Shown here in pieces: positions 28,348-36,459 of a stretch of 36,518 nucleotides of DNA. This stretch comes from [Borrelia] finlandensis. GTDB lineage: Bacteria > Spirochaetota > Spirochaetia > Borreliales > Borreliaceae. Location of the stretch: contig NC_012230.1 in the NCBI RefSeq assembly GCF_000181875.2, positions 1-36,518 on the forward strand. The letters are read 5' to 3'. A model generated the notes under the pieces. It saw nothing but the letters and a program-made list of their open reading frames with translations. It ran no database searches and was not told the origin of the DNA. Numbering within the stretch: position 1 is the stretch's first letter; each line of letters begins with the position of its first letter. The position numbers were made by a program, and so were the translations under genes.

Positions 28348-28800
28348 AGATACTCTCCTTGAATATGATTCAATCTTTCTTTAATATAAATATATTATTA
28401 AAATAGTTAAATAACTAGTATCTTAATAATAAGATTAATAAAATACTAGTTATATCAAAACTAAAAGAATTGGTAAAAATAATTAATGAAATACATCTTG
28501 CAACTGAGCATTTCTTTCTTTTTTTTAAATCGCTTGACATTTTATATTTTTTTTATTGACTTCTGCTAATAGTATTTTTCTTTTGTCTATTTCTAGTCCT
28601 TATTTATGTACGCTCTTTATATAATCACATTAATTTAATCAATTTTTCTGCTGTTTTTACAGAATTTATAGAAGCTTTTCTTATAAATTTTTTATAATCA
28701 TCATAATTATTTTCATTAATAATGTTAAGCTTAAAATAATATTAAACTTATTTGATATTGAAAATTTAATTTCTATTGCATGGTTTTAGCGTGGATTTAG
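28348..28800. other. Intergenic region, no gene recognised
   Basis: Upstream of the P35-type pseudogene. AT-rich, with repeats of ATAACTAGTATCTTAATAA/ATACTAGTTAT type near 28410-28455. From about 28740 the sequence is the 3' unit flank shared with the PFam52 array. Confidence 0.4.
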
Positions 28801-28814
28801 ATTATACGAATAAA

Positions 28815-28840
28815 AAAAGAGAAGAATTAACTTCTCTTTT
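28815..28840 (-). terminator. Terminator of PFam52 copy 1
   Basis: AAAAGAGAAG (28815-28824) and its exact complement (28831-28840) around loop AATTAA, about 40 nt beyond the stop. In minus sense it ends in a T run, so it is a proper intrinsic terminator; its symmetry could make it bidirectional. Confidence 0.8.
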
Positions 28841-28878
28841 AAAAAATATTAAGTATAATTTATTAATTTTTGTTTAGA

Positions 28879-29715
28879 TTAATCAGCTTGATTTAGTAGA
28901 TAAAGAGGATGGGAGTATTTTTTTTCCATGTGGTTTGCTAGCGCTTCATAATCTGTTTTAATGTTGCCAGAATTTTTATTGTAAGCCTCAATAGTTTCGT
29001 TTAAAGCTTTTACAAAGTTTTGTTTTATCTTTAAATCGCGTTCTGTGAGTTGTAGTAATTTTTCGGCTTTTTCTTTGCTTAGAGTGTGTAATGCATCTTG
29101 TATTTTTTTTAAAATCAAATCTTCTTGTTGAAGTTGAATATCCCTTGATGTTTCTAAAAATTTCCTAGCTATTTGTCGGTTCGCAGAATTTTTATCAAGT
29201 TTTTCAAGAATTTCTTTTAATATCAATATTTTTTCTTTTTCGTAATTTAGGGATGAGTAAATTATTTTTTTTAATGTCATTTTTGTATTATGCATAAAAT
29301 AATCATAGTTTTTAAGTTTAAAATTCTCTAGGAAATCATATTGAGCATCACTACTAATTTTAGCTATTTGTGTATCTTTTTCCTTTTTTTGAGCTTCCAG
29401 TTCCTTACCAATTTTTTCTAATTTTGAGATTGCAGTTTCTTCTTGAGGATTTTGATTTGAAGATTTTAAATTTTGAGATTCATTTTCAAGATTTTGGTTA
29501 TTTTCTGCTGAATTTTCTGAATTGGTGTGACTGTTTGTTTTTTTTAGATTTCTAGAATGGTTGTTTCGCTTTGTTTTTTTTAGGTTTTTAGAGGTGGTAG
29601 GATTTTTTAGCTTGTTTGGATTAGCATTGCCAAAAGGTGCACATGATATGCAAATTAAAGCTAATATTGCTGTAATAACGTTAAGCTTAATAATATTTAA
29701 TTTAAAGTTTTTCAA
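28879..29715 (-). CDS. PFam52-type lipoprotein, copy 1 (278 aa)
   Basis: Starts at TTG (29713-29715) with AAGGAG upstream; the same TTG is used in all three copies. A long signal peptide with lysine-rich N-region ends LICISC, Cys25. A basic NLKKTKRNN and Asn/Gln-rich low-complexity tether (residues 30-95) follows. A long helical, coiled-coil-like domain contains MTLKKIIYSSLNYEKEK, ILEKLDKNSANRQIA and LQQEDLILKKIQDAL, ending NQAD. I recall BBI42, BBK53 and BBQ03 as members of this outer surface lipoprotein family. Copy-specific changes: LLQLTERD, YEALANHMEKKY. Confidence 0.87.
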   Translation of the reverse strand: MKNFKLNIIKLNVITAILALICISCAPFGNANPNKLKNPTTSKNLKKTKRNNHSRNLKKTNSHTNSENSAENNQNLENESQNLKSSNQNPQEETAISKLEKIGKELEAQKKEKDTQIAKISSDAQYDFLENFKLKNYDYFMHNTKMTLKKIIYSSLNYEKEKILILKEILEKLDKNSANRQIARKFLETSRDIQLQQEDLILKKIQDALHTLSKEKAEKLLQLTERDLKIKQNFVKALNETIEAYNKNSGNIKTDYEALANHMEKKYSHPLYLLNQAD

Positions 29716-29876
29716 AATATTCTCCTTATAAATTTGAATTAATATTTATTAATTTTAGTTCAAATTTATAATATTACAATTTGATATTAATATCAAATAA
29801 AGTTCAATATTATTTGATATTGAAAATTTAAGTTCTATTGCATGTTTTTAGCGTGGATTTAGATTGTACGAATAAA

Positions 29877-29902
29877 AAAAGAGAAGAATTAACTTCTCTT
29901 TT
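29877..29902 (-). terminator. Terminator of PFam52 copy 2
   Basis: Same 10-bp stem and AATTAA loop as at 28815-28840, about 40 nt beyond the stop of the middle gene. Confidence 0.8.
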
Positions 29903-29940
29903 AAAAAATATTAAGTGGAACTTATTAATTTTTGTTTAGA

Positions 29941-30775
29941 TTAATCAGCTTGATTTAGTAGATAAAGAGTATAAAAGTATTTTTCTTTCATGTGGTTTGC
30001 TAGCGCTTCATCATCTGTTTTAATGTTGCCAGAATTTTTATTGTAAGCCTCAATAGTTTCGTTTAAAGCTTTTACAAAGTTTTGTTTTATCTTTAAATCG
30101 CGTTCTGCGTGTTGTAGTAATTTTTCAGCTTTTTCTTTGCTTAGAGTGTGTAATGCATCTTGTATTTTTTTTAAAATCAAATCTTCTTGTTGAAGTTGAA
30201 TATCCCTCGATGTTTCTAAAAATTTCCCAGCTATTTGTCGGTTCGCAGAATTTTTATCAAGTTTTTCAAGAATTTCTTTTAATATCAATATTTTTTCTTT
30301 TTCGTAATTTAGGGATGAGTAAATTATTTTTTTTAATGTCATTTTTGTATTATGCATAAAATAATCATCGTTTTGAAGTTTAAAATTCTCTAGGAAATCA
30401 TATTGAGCATCACTACTAATTTTAGCTATTTGTGTATCTTTTTCCTTTTTTTGAGCTTCCAGTTCCTTACCAATTTTTTCTAATTTTGAGATTGCAGTTT
30501 CTTCTTGAGGATTTTGATTTGAAGATTTTAAATTTTGAGATTCATTTTCAAGATTTTGGTTATTTTCTGCTGAATTTTCTGAATTGGTGTGACTGTTTGT
30601 TTTTTTTAGATTTCTAGAATGGTTGTTTCGCTTTTTTTTTTAGGTTTTTAGAGGTGGTAGGATTTTTTAGCTTGTTTGGATTAGCATTGCCAAAAGGTGC
30701 ACATGATATGCAAATTAAAGCTAATATTGCTGTAATAACGTTAAGCTTAATAATATTTAATTTAAAGTTTTTCAA
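29941..30775 (-). pseudogene. PFam52-type lipoprotein gene, copy 2, frameshifted and mosaic
   Basis: Begins at TTG (30773-30775) with the same leader and signal peptide as copy 1. At about 30632-30641 the coding strand has ten A where copies 1 and 3 have AAAAAAAACAAA, a net loss of 2 nt. The frame stops about 54 codons from the start. The correct frame resumes and is open to 29941. Its 5' half matches copy 1 (ANPNK, shared silent sites). Its 3' end matches copy 3 (LLQHAERD, DDEAL, ending YFYTLYLLNQAD). The change lies near 30130-30145, with a short copy-3-like patch near 30368-30377. This is the pattern expected from unequal crossing over or gene conversion. Confidence 0.85.
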
Positions 30776-30935
30776 AATATTCTCCTTATAAATTTGAATT
30801 AATATTTATTAATTTTAGTTCAAATTTATAATATTACAATTTAATAATAATATTAAATAAGTTCAATATTATTTGATATTGAAAATTTAAGTTCTATTGC
30901 ATGTTTTTAGCGTGGATTTAGATTGTACTAATAAA

Positions 30936-30961
30936 AAAAGAGAAGAATTAACTTCTCTTTT
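30936..30961 (-). terminator. Terminator of PFam52 copy 3
   Basis: Third copy of the 10-bp stem with AATTAA loop, about 40 nt beyond the stop codon of the gene at 31000. Confidence 0.8.
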
Positions 30962-30999
30962 AAAAAATATTAAGTGGAACTTATTAATTTTTGTTTAGA

Positions 31000-31836
31000 T
31001 TAATCAGCTTGATTTAGTAGATAAAGAGTATAAAAGTATTTTTCTTTCATGTGGTTTGCTAGCGCTTCATCATCTGTTTTAATGTTGCCAGAATTTTTAT
31101 TGTAAGCCTCAATAGTTTCGTTTAAAGCTTTTACAAAGTTTTGTTTTATCTTTAAATCGCGTTCTGCGTGTTGTAGTAATTTTTCAGCTTTTTCTTTGCT
31201 TAGGGTTTGTAATGCATCTTGTATTTTTTTTAAAATCAAATCTTCTTGTTGAAGTTGAATATCCCTTGATGTTTCTAAAAATTTCCTAGCTATTTGTCGG
31301 TTCGCAGAATTTTTATCAAGTTTTTCAAGAATTTCTTTTAATATCAATATTTTTTCTTTTTCGTAATTTAGGGATGAGTAAATTATTTTTTTTAATGTCA
31401 TTTTTGTATTATGCATAAAAACATCATCGTTTTGAAGTTTAAAATTCTCTAGGAAATCATATTGAGCATCACTACTAATTTTAGCTATTTGTGTATCTTT
31501 TTCCTTTTTTTGAGCTTCCAGTTCCTTACCAATTTTTTCTAATTTTGAGGTTGTAGTTTCTTCTTGAGGATTTTGATTTGAAGATTTTAAATTTTGAGAT
31601 TCATTTTCAAGATTTTGGTTATTTTCTGCTGAATTTTCTGAATTGGTATGACTGTTTGTTTTTTTTAGATTTCTAGAATTGTTGCTTCGCTTTGTTTTTT
31701 TTAGGTTTTTAGAGGTGGTAGGATTTTTTAGCTTGTTTGGAGTAACATTGCCAAAAGGTGCACATGATATGCAAATTAAAGCTAATATTGCTGTAATAAC
31801 GTTAAGCTTAATAATATTTAATTTAAAGTTTTTCAA
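31000..31836 (-). CDS. PFam52-type lipoprotein, copy 3 (278 aa)
   Basis: Same architecture as copy 1: TTG start (31834-31836), AAGGAG site, lipobox Cys25, Asn-rich tether and coiled-coil-like body. Differences include NVTPNK after the lipobox, KRSNNSRN, ETTTSKLEK, LQNDDVFMHN and the C-terminus DDEALANHMKEKYFYTLY. Full length and without breaks. Copies 1 and 3 are very similar, so both may be expressed from matching promoters within a repeated ~1.06-kb unit. Confidence 0.87.
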   Translation of the reverse strand: MKNFKLNIIKLNVITAILALICISCAPFGNVTPNKLKNPTTSKNLKKTKRSNNSRNLKKTNSHTNSENSAENNQNLENESQNLKSSNQNPQEETTTSKLEKIGKELEAQKKEKDTQIAKISSDAQYDFLENFKLQNDDVFMHNTKMTLKKIIYSSLNYEKEKILILKEILEKLDKNSANRQIARKFLETSRDIQLQQEDLILKKIQDALQTLSKEKAEKLLQHAERDLKIKQNFVKALNETIEAYNKNSGNIKTDDEALANHMKEKYFYTLYLLNQAD

Positions 31837-32065
31837 AATATTCTCCTTATAAATTTGAATTAATATTTATTAATTTTAGTTCAAATTTATAATATTACAA
31901 TTTAATAATAATATCAAATAAGTTTAATATTATTTAATATTGAAAATTTAATTTCTGTTGATGTTTTTAGTGTTGATTTAGATTGTACGAATAAAAAAAT
32001 AGAAGTTAATTCTTCTCTTTTTAAAATATGAAGTGTAACAATTTGTTTGGATTTAATGGGTTTAA

Positions 32066-32551
32066 TCTAAGGATCAAGATGAGGAATTTAGAAAGTATAA
32101 CGAACTAAAAGAACAGTTAAAATTAAATTTGAAATCTGATATTAATAATAAAATTCAAAGAATGAAAATTCTATACGAAATTAAGCAAAAAGAACTTTAT
32201 AAATATGACGGTTTTAAAAGTTTTAAGCAGTTTATAAAGTCTTATGTAATTGCCAGAAGTCAAGCGTATATGTATTTGAAAATTTATGAGAAAGTTTTAG
32301 AAGGGTTTATTTCTATTGAAAAAGTTAAGGAAATGGGGTTTGTAGCTGCATATAAAAATATACTAAAGAACAACTCGTCATATGTATATAAAGAAAACAT
32401 GATTGAAGAAAATATAGTAGAAGATGGTGATAGTCAAAATATATCTATTAAAATTTTAATTAAAGATAAAGAAGTTTATGATTTTTGCAAAAAAGATACT
32501 AAAAGAATATCTTTTATTTTAGGGGGGCTTATTAAAGTATTATTGAATTAA
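32066..32551 (+). pseudogene. PF49 partition gene fragment, 5' end lost
   Basis: Open frame from 32066 beginning SKDQDEEFRKYNELKEQL, then IQRMKILYEIKQKELYKYDG, ARSQAYMYLKIYEKVLEG, and KEVYDFCKKDTKRISFILGG near the end, all PF49 features. No start codon for the natural N-terminus: the sequence switches directly from the PFam52 unit flank to mid-gene. A TTG at 32129 could in principle start a 140-aa product, but no ribosome site is evident. No PF57, PF50 or PF32 partner is nearby. Probably inactive, left from recombination between the PFam52 array and another cassette. Confidence 0.75.
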
Positions 32552-32625
32552 GTTAGAGAATTTTTCTTTTTATATTTTCATTAGCAATATATTTTCCCAT
32601 AGAGGCTTTTTTTTGTCTACTAGAT

Positions 32626-32673
32626 TATGAACTACTATTTCTAAAATAAAAATTTTAGAAATAGTAGTTCATA
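32626..32673. repeat. 22-bp perfect hairpin downstream of PF49 fragment
   Basis: Arms 32626-32647 (beginning TATGAACTACTATTTC) and 32652-32673 are exact complements around loop AAAA. It lies 75 bp after the PF49 fragment. No T tract on either side, so it is not a classical terminator. Confidence 0.85.
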
Positions 32674-33137
32674 TTAAATTGAGAATTATAAAGAGCTAAA
32701 CCATTAATATCTTTTATTAAAGGGAATTAATTTTTATAATTACTTGGATTAATACTAAGACTTTTCTTTTGTTTTTTTATAATAATCTCTCTTAACACTT
32801 AATGTTTGGTTTATACAAGAATCTTACACATCTAAATACTTCACTTTTGAAAAATATTTTTTTGATAGGCGTTAGGATAAACTATATATTTATAAGCGCT
32901 ATTAGCGATCATTATTTTTTAAATTATTATATTCTGTTTTAAATTGCCTTACAAATTCATCTCTACCTAAATTTAATATAAATTATAGATAGATGAAAAT
33001 TTTTTGTAATCTTTAGTTGAAATTTTATCTACTAAAATGTCTTTGGATTTATTAATCTTAAGTATTTATTTTAAAATAAATTTAAATGCATCAATTTTAA
33101 TATAATATTTATTATTGATTTTAGGAGATATAATCTA
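32674..33137. other. Intergenic region, no gene recognised
   Basis: AT-rich and empty apart from the leader TTTTAGGAG of the SIMPL pseudogene at about 33119-33127. Confidence 0.4.
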
Positions 33138-33772
33138 TGTTTGGGAGAAAAGAAATATATTTTTCGTTACTTTTATTTATGTCGTCAATTATAATTTCTA
33201 ACGGAATAAAAAATATTGGTATTAAAAATGGAAATTAGTTAAGGGTCTTGGTGAAAAAGAAATTTTATCAACATCTTCTAGTTGGGAGTTTAGATAAATT
33301 TAAGCTTGTCTAGGATTAAAAATTTTTTCTTAAAACATGGATTTAGCGAGGATAATATAAAAATGGGATTTATGGAATTTAATGAAGAGGCCTATAAAGA
33401 ATCTCTTTATAAGTATAGAGCATATATATCTTTAACTGTTTATATAAAGAATATCGAGAAGATGGAAGCGGTAGAAAAAAATATTGCTGAGCTTTATAAT
33501 CAAGGCATACTAATTAGTAATAGTGGAGGGCCAAGATATTATTTTGACAATATTAATGATATAAAACCCGAAATGTTAGCAGATTCAATTAGAAATGCGA
33601 AATTGGCAGCTTTGGAATTTGCAAAACATTCAAGTTTAAAATTAGGGAGAATTAAAAATGCAAATCAAGGATATTTTGAATTTCTTCCTATTGATGGAAG
33701 CTTAGGCGCCCATGAGCGTTATCCCAAAAAATATTAAGGATCGTAACAACTGTTTCTTATTATTTGGATTGA
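33138..33772 (+). pseudogene. SIMPL-domain (DUF541-type) exported protein, pseudogene
   Basis: ATG at 33138 with AGGAG upstream encodes MFGRKEIYFSLLLFMSSIII, a signal peptide, and stops at 33236-33238. Another frame continues with VKGLGEKEILSTSSSWEF, the typical start of a SIMPL domain. The longest open part (33306-33737) contains LTVYIKNIEKMEAVEKNIAE and RNAKLAALEFAKHSSLKLGR, both typical of the domain. A further shift at a six-A tract near 33725 hides the natural end LRIVTTVSYYLD (stop 33770-33772). At least three breaks, so inactive. Family function is poorly defined: exported or outer membrane proteins. Confidence 0.75.
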
Positions 33773-34079
33773 TGTTTAGTTAACTATTATTTATAAATAA
33801 AATTATAGAAATAATTTTTAACTTTATTCCATGACAGCTTTTTAGATTATAAGAACTGTTTCATCCAATATGGCCGATCTACAAGCCTAGCTTTAAACTT
33901 TATTTATTTACTTTATATGTTGTCATAGTAGAAAATACATTTCCACCTAAATTTGTAATTTTTTGCAATTAAATTATAGATGCAGAGTTCTTTTAATTTT
34001 AGATAATTAGCTAAAATGTTTAACTTTCTTTAAAGTTATATTAAATTCATGACTTCCATAATTAGAAAGAATTAAATCT
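33773..34079. other. Intergenic region, no gene recognised
   Basis: About 300 AT-rich bases, no feature seen. Confidence 0.4.
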
Positions 34080-34084
34080 TAATT

Positions 34085-34260
34085 TTTTCTAATTACATTT
34101 TTCTAAAATGGGGTTTTCTATACTGGCTTTTGCAGGTTTAATTTCAGCTTGTTGAGGATCTTGCATTGATATTGTTTTTAGTTTATTTGCGGCCGATTGG
34201 GCGCAGGGATAAATAATTTTTTCAATATTAGCATATTGTTAAGATGAGGATAGACGCTTA
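34085..34260 (-). pseudogene. C-terminal fragment of an unidentified gene
   Basis: In minus sense a continuous frame reads NIEKIIYPCAQSAANKLKTI then SMQDPQQAEIKPAKASIENP and ILEKCN before a stop (about 34097). Composition is protein-like, but no start or upstream continuation is visible. I do not recognise it. Confidence 0.45.
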
Positions 34261-34429
34261 TTCTGTATGTGGAATAATATATTCTATCTCTGTAGCTTGA
34301 TCCGCAAACTTACAGACACGGTGTCTAATAAATACAATATTTAAAAATAAACAACTTTCTCAATTCAATAAAAACCCGTTAAATACAATCAAACAGGCTT
34401 AAGCTAAGCATTGCTAGCAAATTTTTACA

Positions 34430-34735
34430 TAAAGAAACTTCAATCTTCAAAATAATTTAAATAATTATGGATTATCATAGTATACTCAAGTGATGTATTA
34501 TCCTCATCAAAAACAATGCCAAGCGCAAAAACCTTTCCACTAGATGCCTTAATAGCGCCTGAACTTTTTAATTTACTTATAATAAAAATCATCTTTATCC
34601 ATAAATTCAAAACTAAAAATTAAATCAACAACTATATCGTTATTAACATTTCCATCAAAAGAAACAATCACTAAAGTGCCATAAGACAAATCTTTGACTA
34701 TGCGTTTGCGCTGTGTTTAGACTTGTGAGTTCTTG
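34430..34735 (-). pseudogene. Frameshifted fragment of an unidentified gene
   Basis: In minus sense the frame reads IVKDLSYGTLVIVSFDGNVN then NDIVVDLIFSFEFMDKDD. After one extra T (near 34590) it continues SKLKSSGAIKASSGKVFALG and IVFDEDNTSLEYTMIIHNYL to a stop at about 34439. No start. The regular beta/alpha-like pattern suggests a real protein. It lies near the helicase pseudogene, so a prophage-like source is possible but unproven. Confidence 0.5.
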
Positions 34736-34886
34736 TAAGCATTATACAAGAATTAAAAAATAAAAGTTTAGAAATCTCTTTCACCGAGAAATATATAGAA
34801 AAAGCTGGAAATAAGTTTTAATAATCTTATTCTAGAGATAAAGTTAGTATATTAAATTAAATATTAAAGATAAATTTTGTTTTATT

Positions 34887-34930
34887 TGTCTAAAGATTAA
34901 GTTTTTAATCAAAAACTTAATCTTTAGACA
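34887..34930. repeat. 20-bp perfect hairpin containing the subtelomeric motif
   Basis: TGTCTAAAGATTAAGTTTTT and its exact complement (34911-34930) flank loop AATC. The arm includes TCTAAAGATTAA, which also occurs 25-36 nt from the right tip of the plasmid. Lies 71 bp before the helicase pseudogene. Confidence 0.85.
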
Positions 34931-35000
34931 TGGCATGTTTTAAGTATTAGGAAAATCTAAAAAAGAGCTATATAAAATAAACGAGGCTTGAGCATAAATT

Positions 35001-35846
35001 ATGAAAATTAATGACATTATAAAAACAAATGATTTTAATATATTTCCTTATAAGAAATTGTCAAAAGATTTTACTTTTGATGAATTCTTATCTATTGAAG
35101 AAAGTTTATTTGTTATAAAAATGAAAAATATTTTAGCTTATTAATATTTATTAAAATAAATATAGAGTCTTTGCTAAAATCTATATTTGAATAATTAAAT
35201 TATTCAGTGGAATAACAAAAATTTAGACAAGTAGAAGGAGTGGAGTCTAGAGCAAGATATACTGCTTTTTAAAAATGATAAAGGCAAAGTGGATTTTAAT
35301 AATAAATTAGAAGAAACTAAAAAAATAATGAGCCTATTCCAACTAAAGATATCCTACTAATAGCGAAGAAGTTAAGTGTTCATCATTTTAGCTTTGATGG
35401 TGCGCACGGAAAAATATATGAATTAAGGGCTCAAGCTAGGCGAATAAAAAGAATTTATGATATTTAACTTATTTTCATTGATTATATTGGCTTAATTATT
35501 CCGCATCAGAATAATATTCCTCGTTTTGAGCAAGTTGCATGTTTGAAGCCGAGCTATAGTACACTTCCTTCGGGGCTTAAAATTTTAATAATAGTTTTAT
35601 AACAACTTACCAGAAGTGTCTAGGGCGGGGAACCTAGTTTATCAACTTTAAGGGAATCGAAGGTATTAGAGCAGGATGCAGTCATTGTAATTCTGTTGCA
35701 TCAAAAGCGAAGGGGATAGATAGCATAATAACACTTCAATTGACGGCACTAAAGTAAGAAGTGATAGTTGCTAGAAATAGGAGGGACCTATTGGTATTGT
35801 AACTATGGACTTTATACCTAAGTTTACTAAATTTATAGATGGATAA
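35001..35846 (+). pseudogene. DnaB-type replicative helicase, decayed
   Basis: Several frames joined together give the C-terminal half of a DnaB-like helicase: RAQARRIKRIYDI then LIFIDYIGLI (Walker B, about 35420-35500), FEQVACL, a QLTR segment after a nonsense codon, PSLSTLRESKVLEQDAVIVI (about 35625-35690) and GPIGIVTMDFIPKFTKFIDG at the end. Walker A is not recognisable. At least five stops or shifts. The N-terminal part (MKINDIIKTNDFNIFPYKKL at 35001) is uncertain as the true start. I recall a DnaB-like gene, BBG32, on the phage-like plasmid lp28-2; this is probably a relic of a related gene. Confidence 0.8.
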
Positions 35847-36013
35847 TAATAGAATAATATGAATATTTATAAAGTTTATAAGTTAGAATACACACACATT
35901 TATACAGTATATGTCCCCGCAATATTATTGGGTTAGAATTTTTAGTTCTTTTTTCTAATTTGTAAAGATTTTTTATAAATTACTAATAATTCTTAACAAA
36001 TTATTTCCGTCTA

Positions 36014-36457
36014 TTATGTAGTTGCTATAGTAATAACTACCACTGTCAGTGACTGAATGATAGGCATTTTTAAATGTACGTATTCTATATAATTGCCGAT
36101 ATAAATAGAAAATTCTTGTTCTTTATTGGGTTGATTTTCTCTAATATCTTTAGCCTTAAAACTTCCACCATATTGAATTGCATCTTTAAGTTGAGAAATA
36201 TTCTCTTTTTGAATTTCTAAAAGCTTTTTGGTTTCTTTACCATTTTTTTTAGTTTCCTCATTAATGGTAATTTTTCCGTCAATCTGTTGTTCTATTTTCA
36301 AGATAGTTTGAATATAGGTTGGATAGTTGAAAGGCGAATTAGATGAATTAGCGTTGGTGATGGTGCGTGTATCTTTTAATGCTTGAATTTCGTTTGAAAA
36401 TTGAATATCTGTTTGAGCCCCATTTGCTAGATATTGTACTATTTTTTCTTTTTTTAG
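36014..36457 (-). pseudogene. Gene with 5' end missing at the right telomere
   Basis: The frame is open in minus sense from 36457 to the stop at 36014-36016 (147 codons) without any ATG or GTG; the first possible start is a TTG at 36299-36301. The translation reads VQYLANGAQTDIQFSNEIQA, TITNANSSNSPFNYPTYIQT, KIEQQIDGKITINEETKKNG, then an amphipathic segment and a hydrophobic C-terminus (SLTVVVITIATT). Upstream sequence becomes subtelomeric about 60 nt from the plasmid tip, so the promoter and 5' end are absent. The C-terminal hydrophobic tail hints at membrane contact. Family not recognised. Confidence 0.6.
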
Positions 36458-36459
36458 TT

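Larger units (their letters stand above)
28740..31990 (-). repeat. Tandem array of ~1.06-kb units carrying PFam52 genes
   Basis: Three direct repeats, spaced 1062 and 1059 bp by gene ends (28879, 29941, 31000). Each has a hairpin terminator, a ~280-codon gene and its promoter region. A degenerate fourth unit end (about 31940-32040, with a broken hairpin near 31991-32022) lies upstream of the third gene. Confidence 0.92.

Noticed and set aside
29370-30617. Identical 61-codon plus-strand ORFs in the PFam52 array
   Set aside because: They recur only because the antisense coding sequence is duplicated. No start signals; Phe/Leu-rich composition typical of an antisense frame.
28740-31990. CRISPR-like array because of regular repeats
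   Set aside because: The repeat units are ~1.06 kb and contain whole genes; no short direct repeats with unique spacers are present anywhere in the window.
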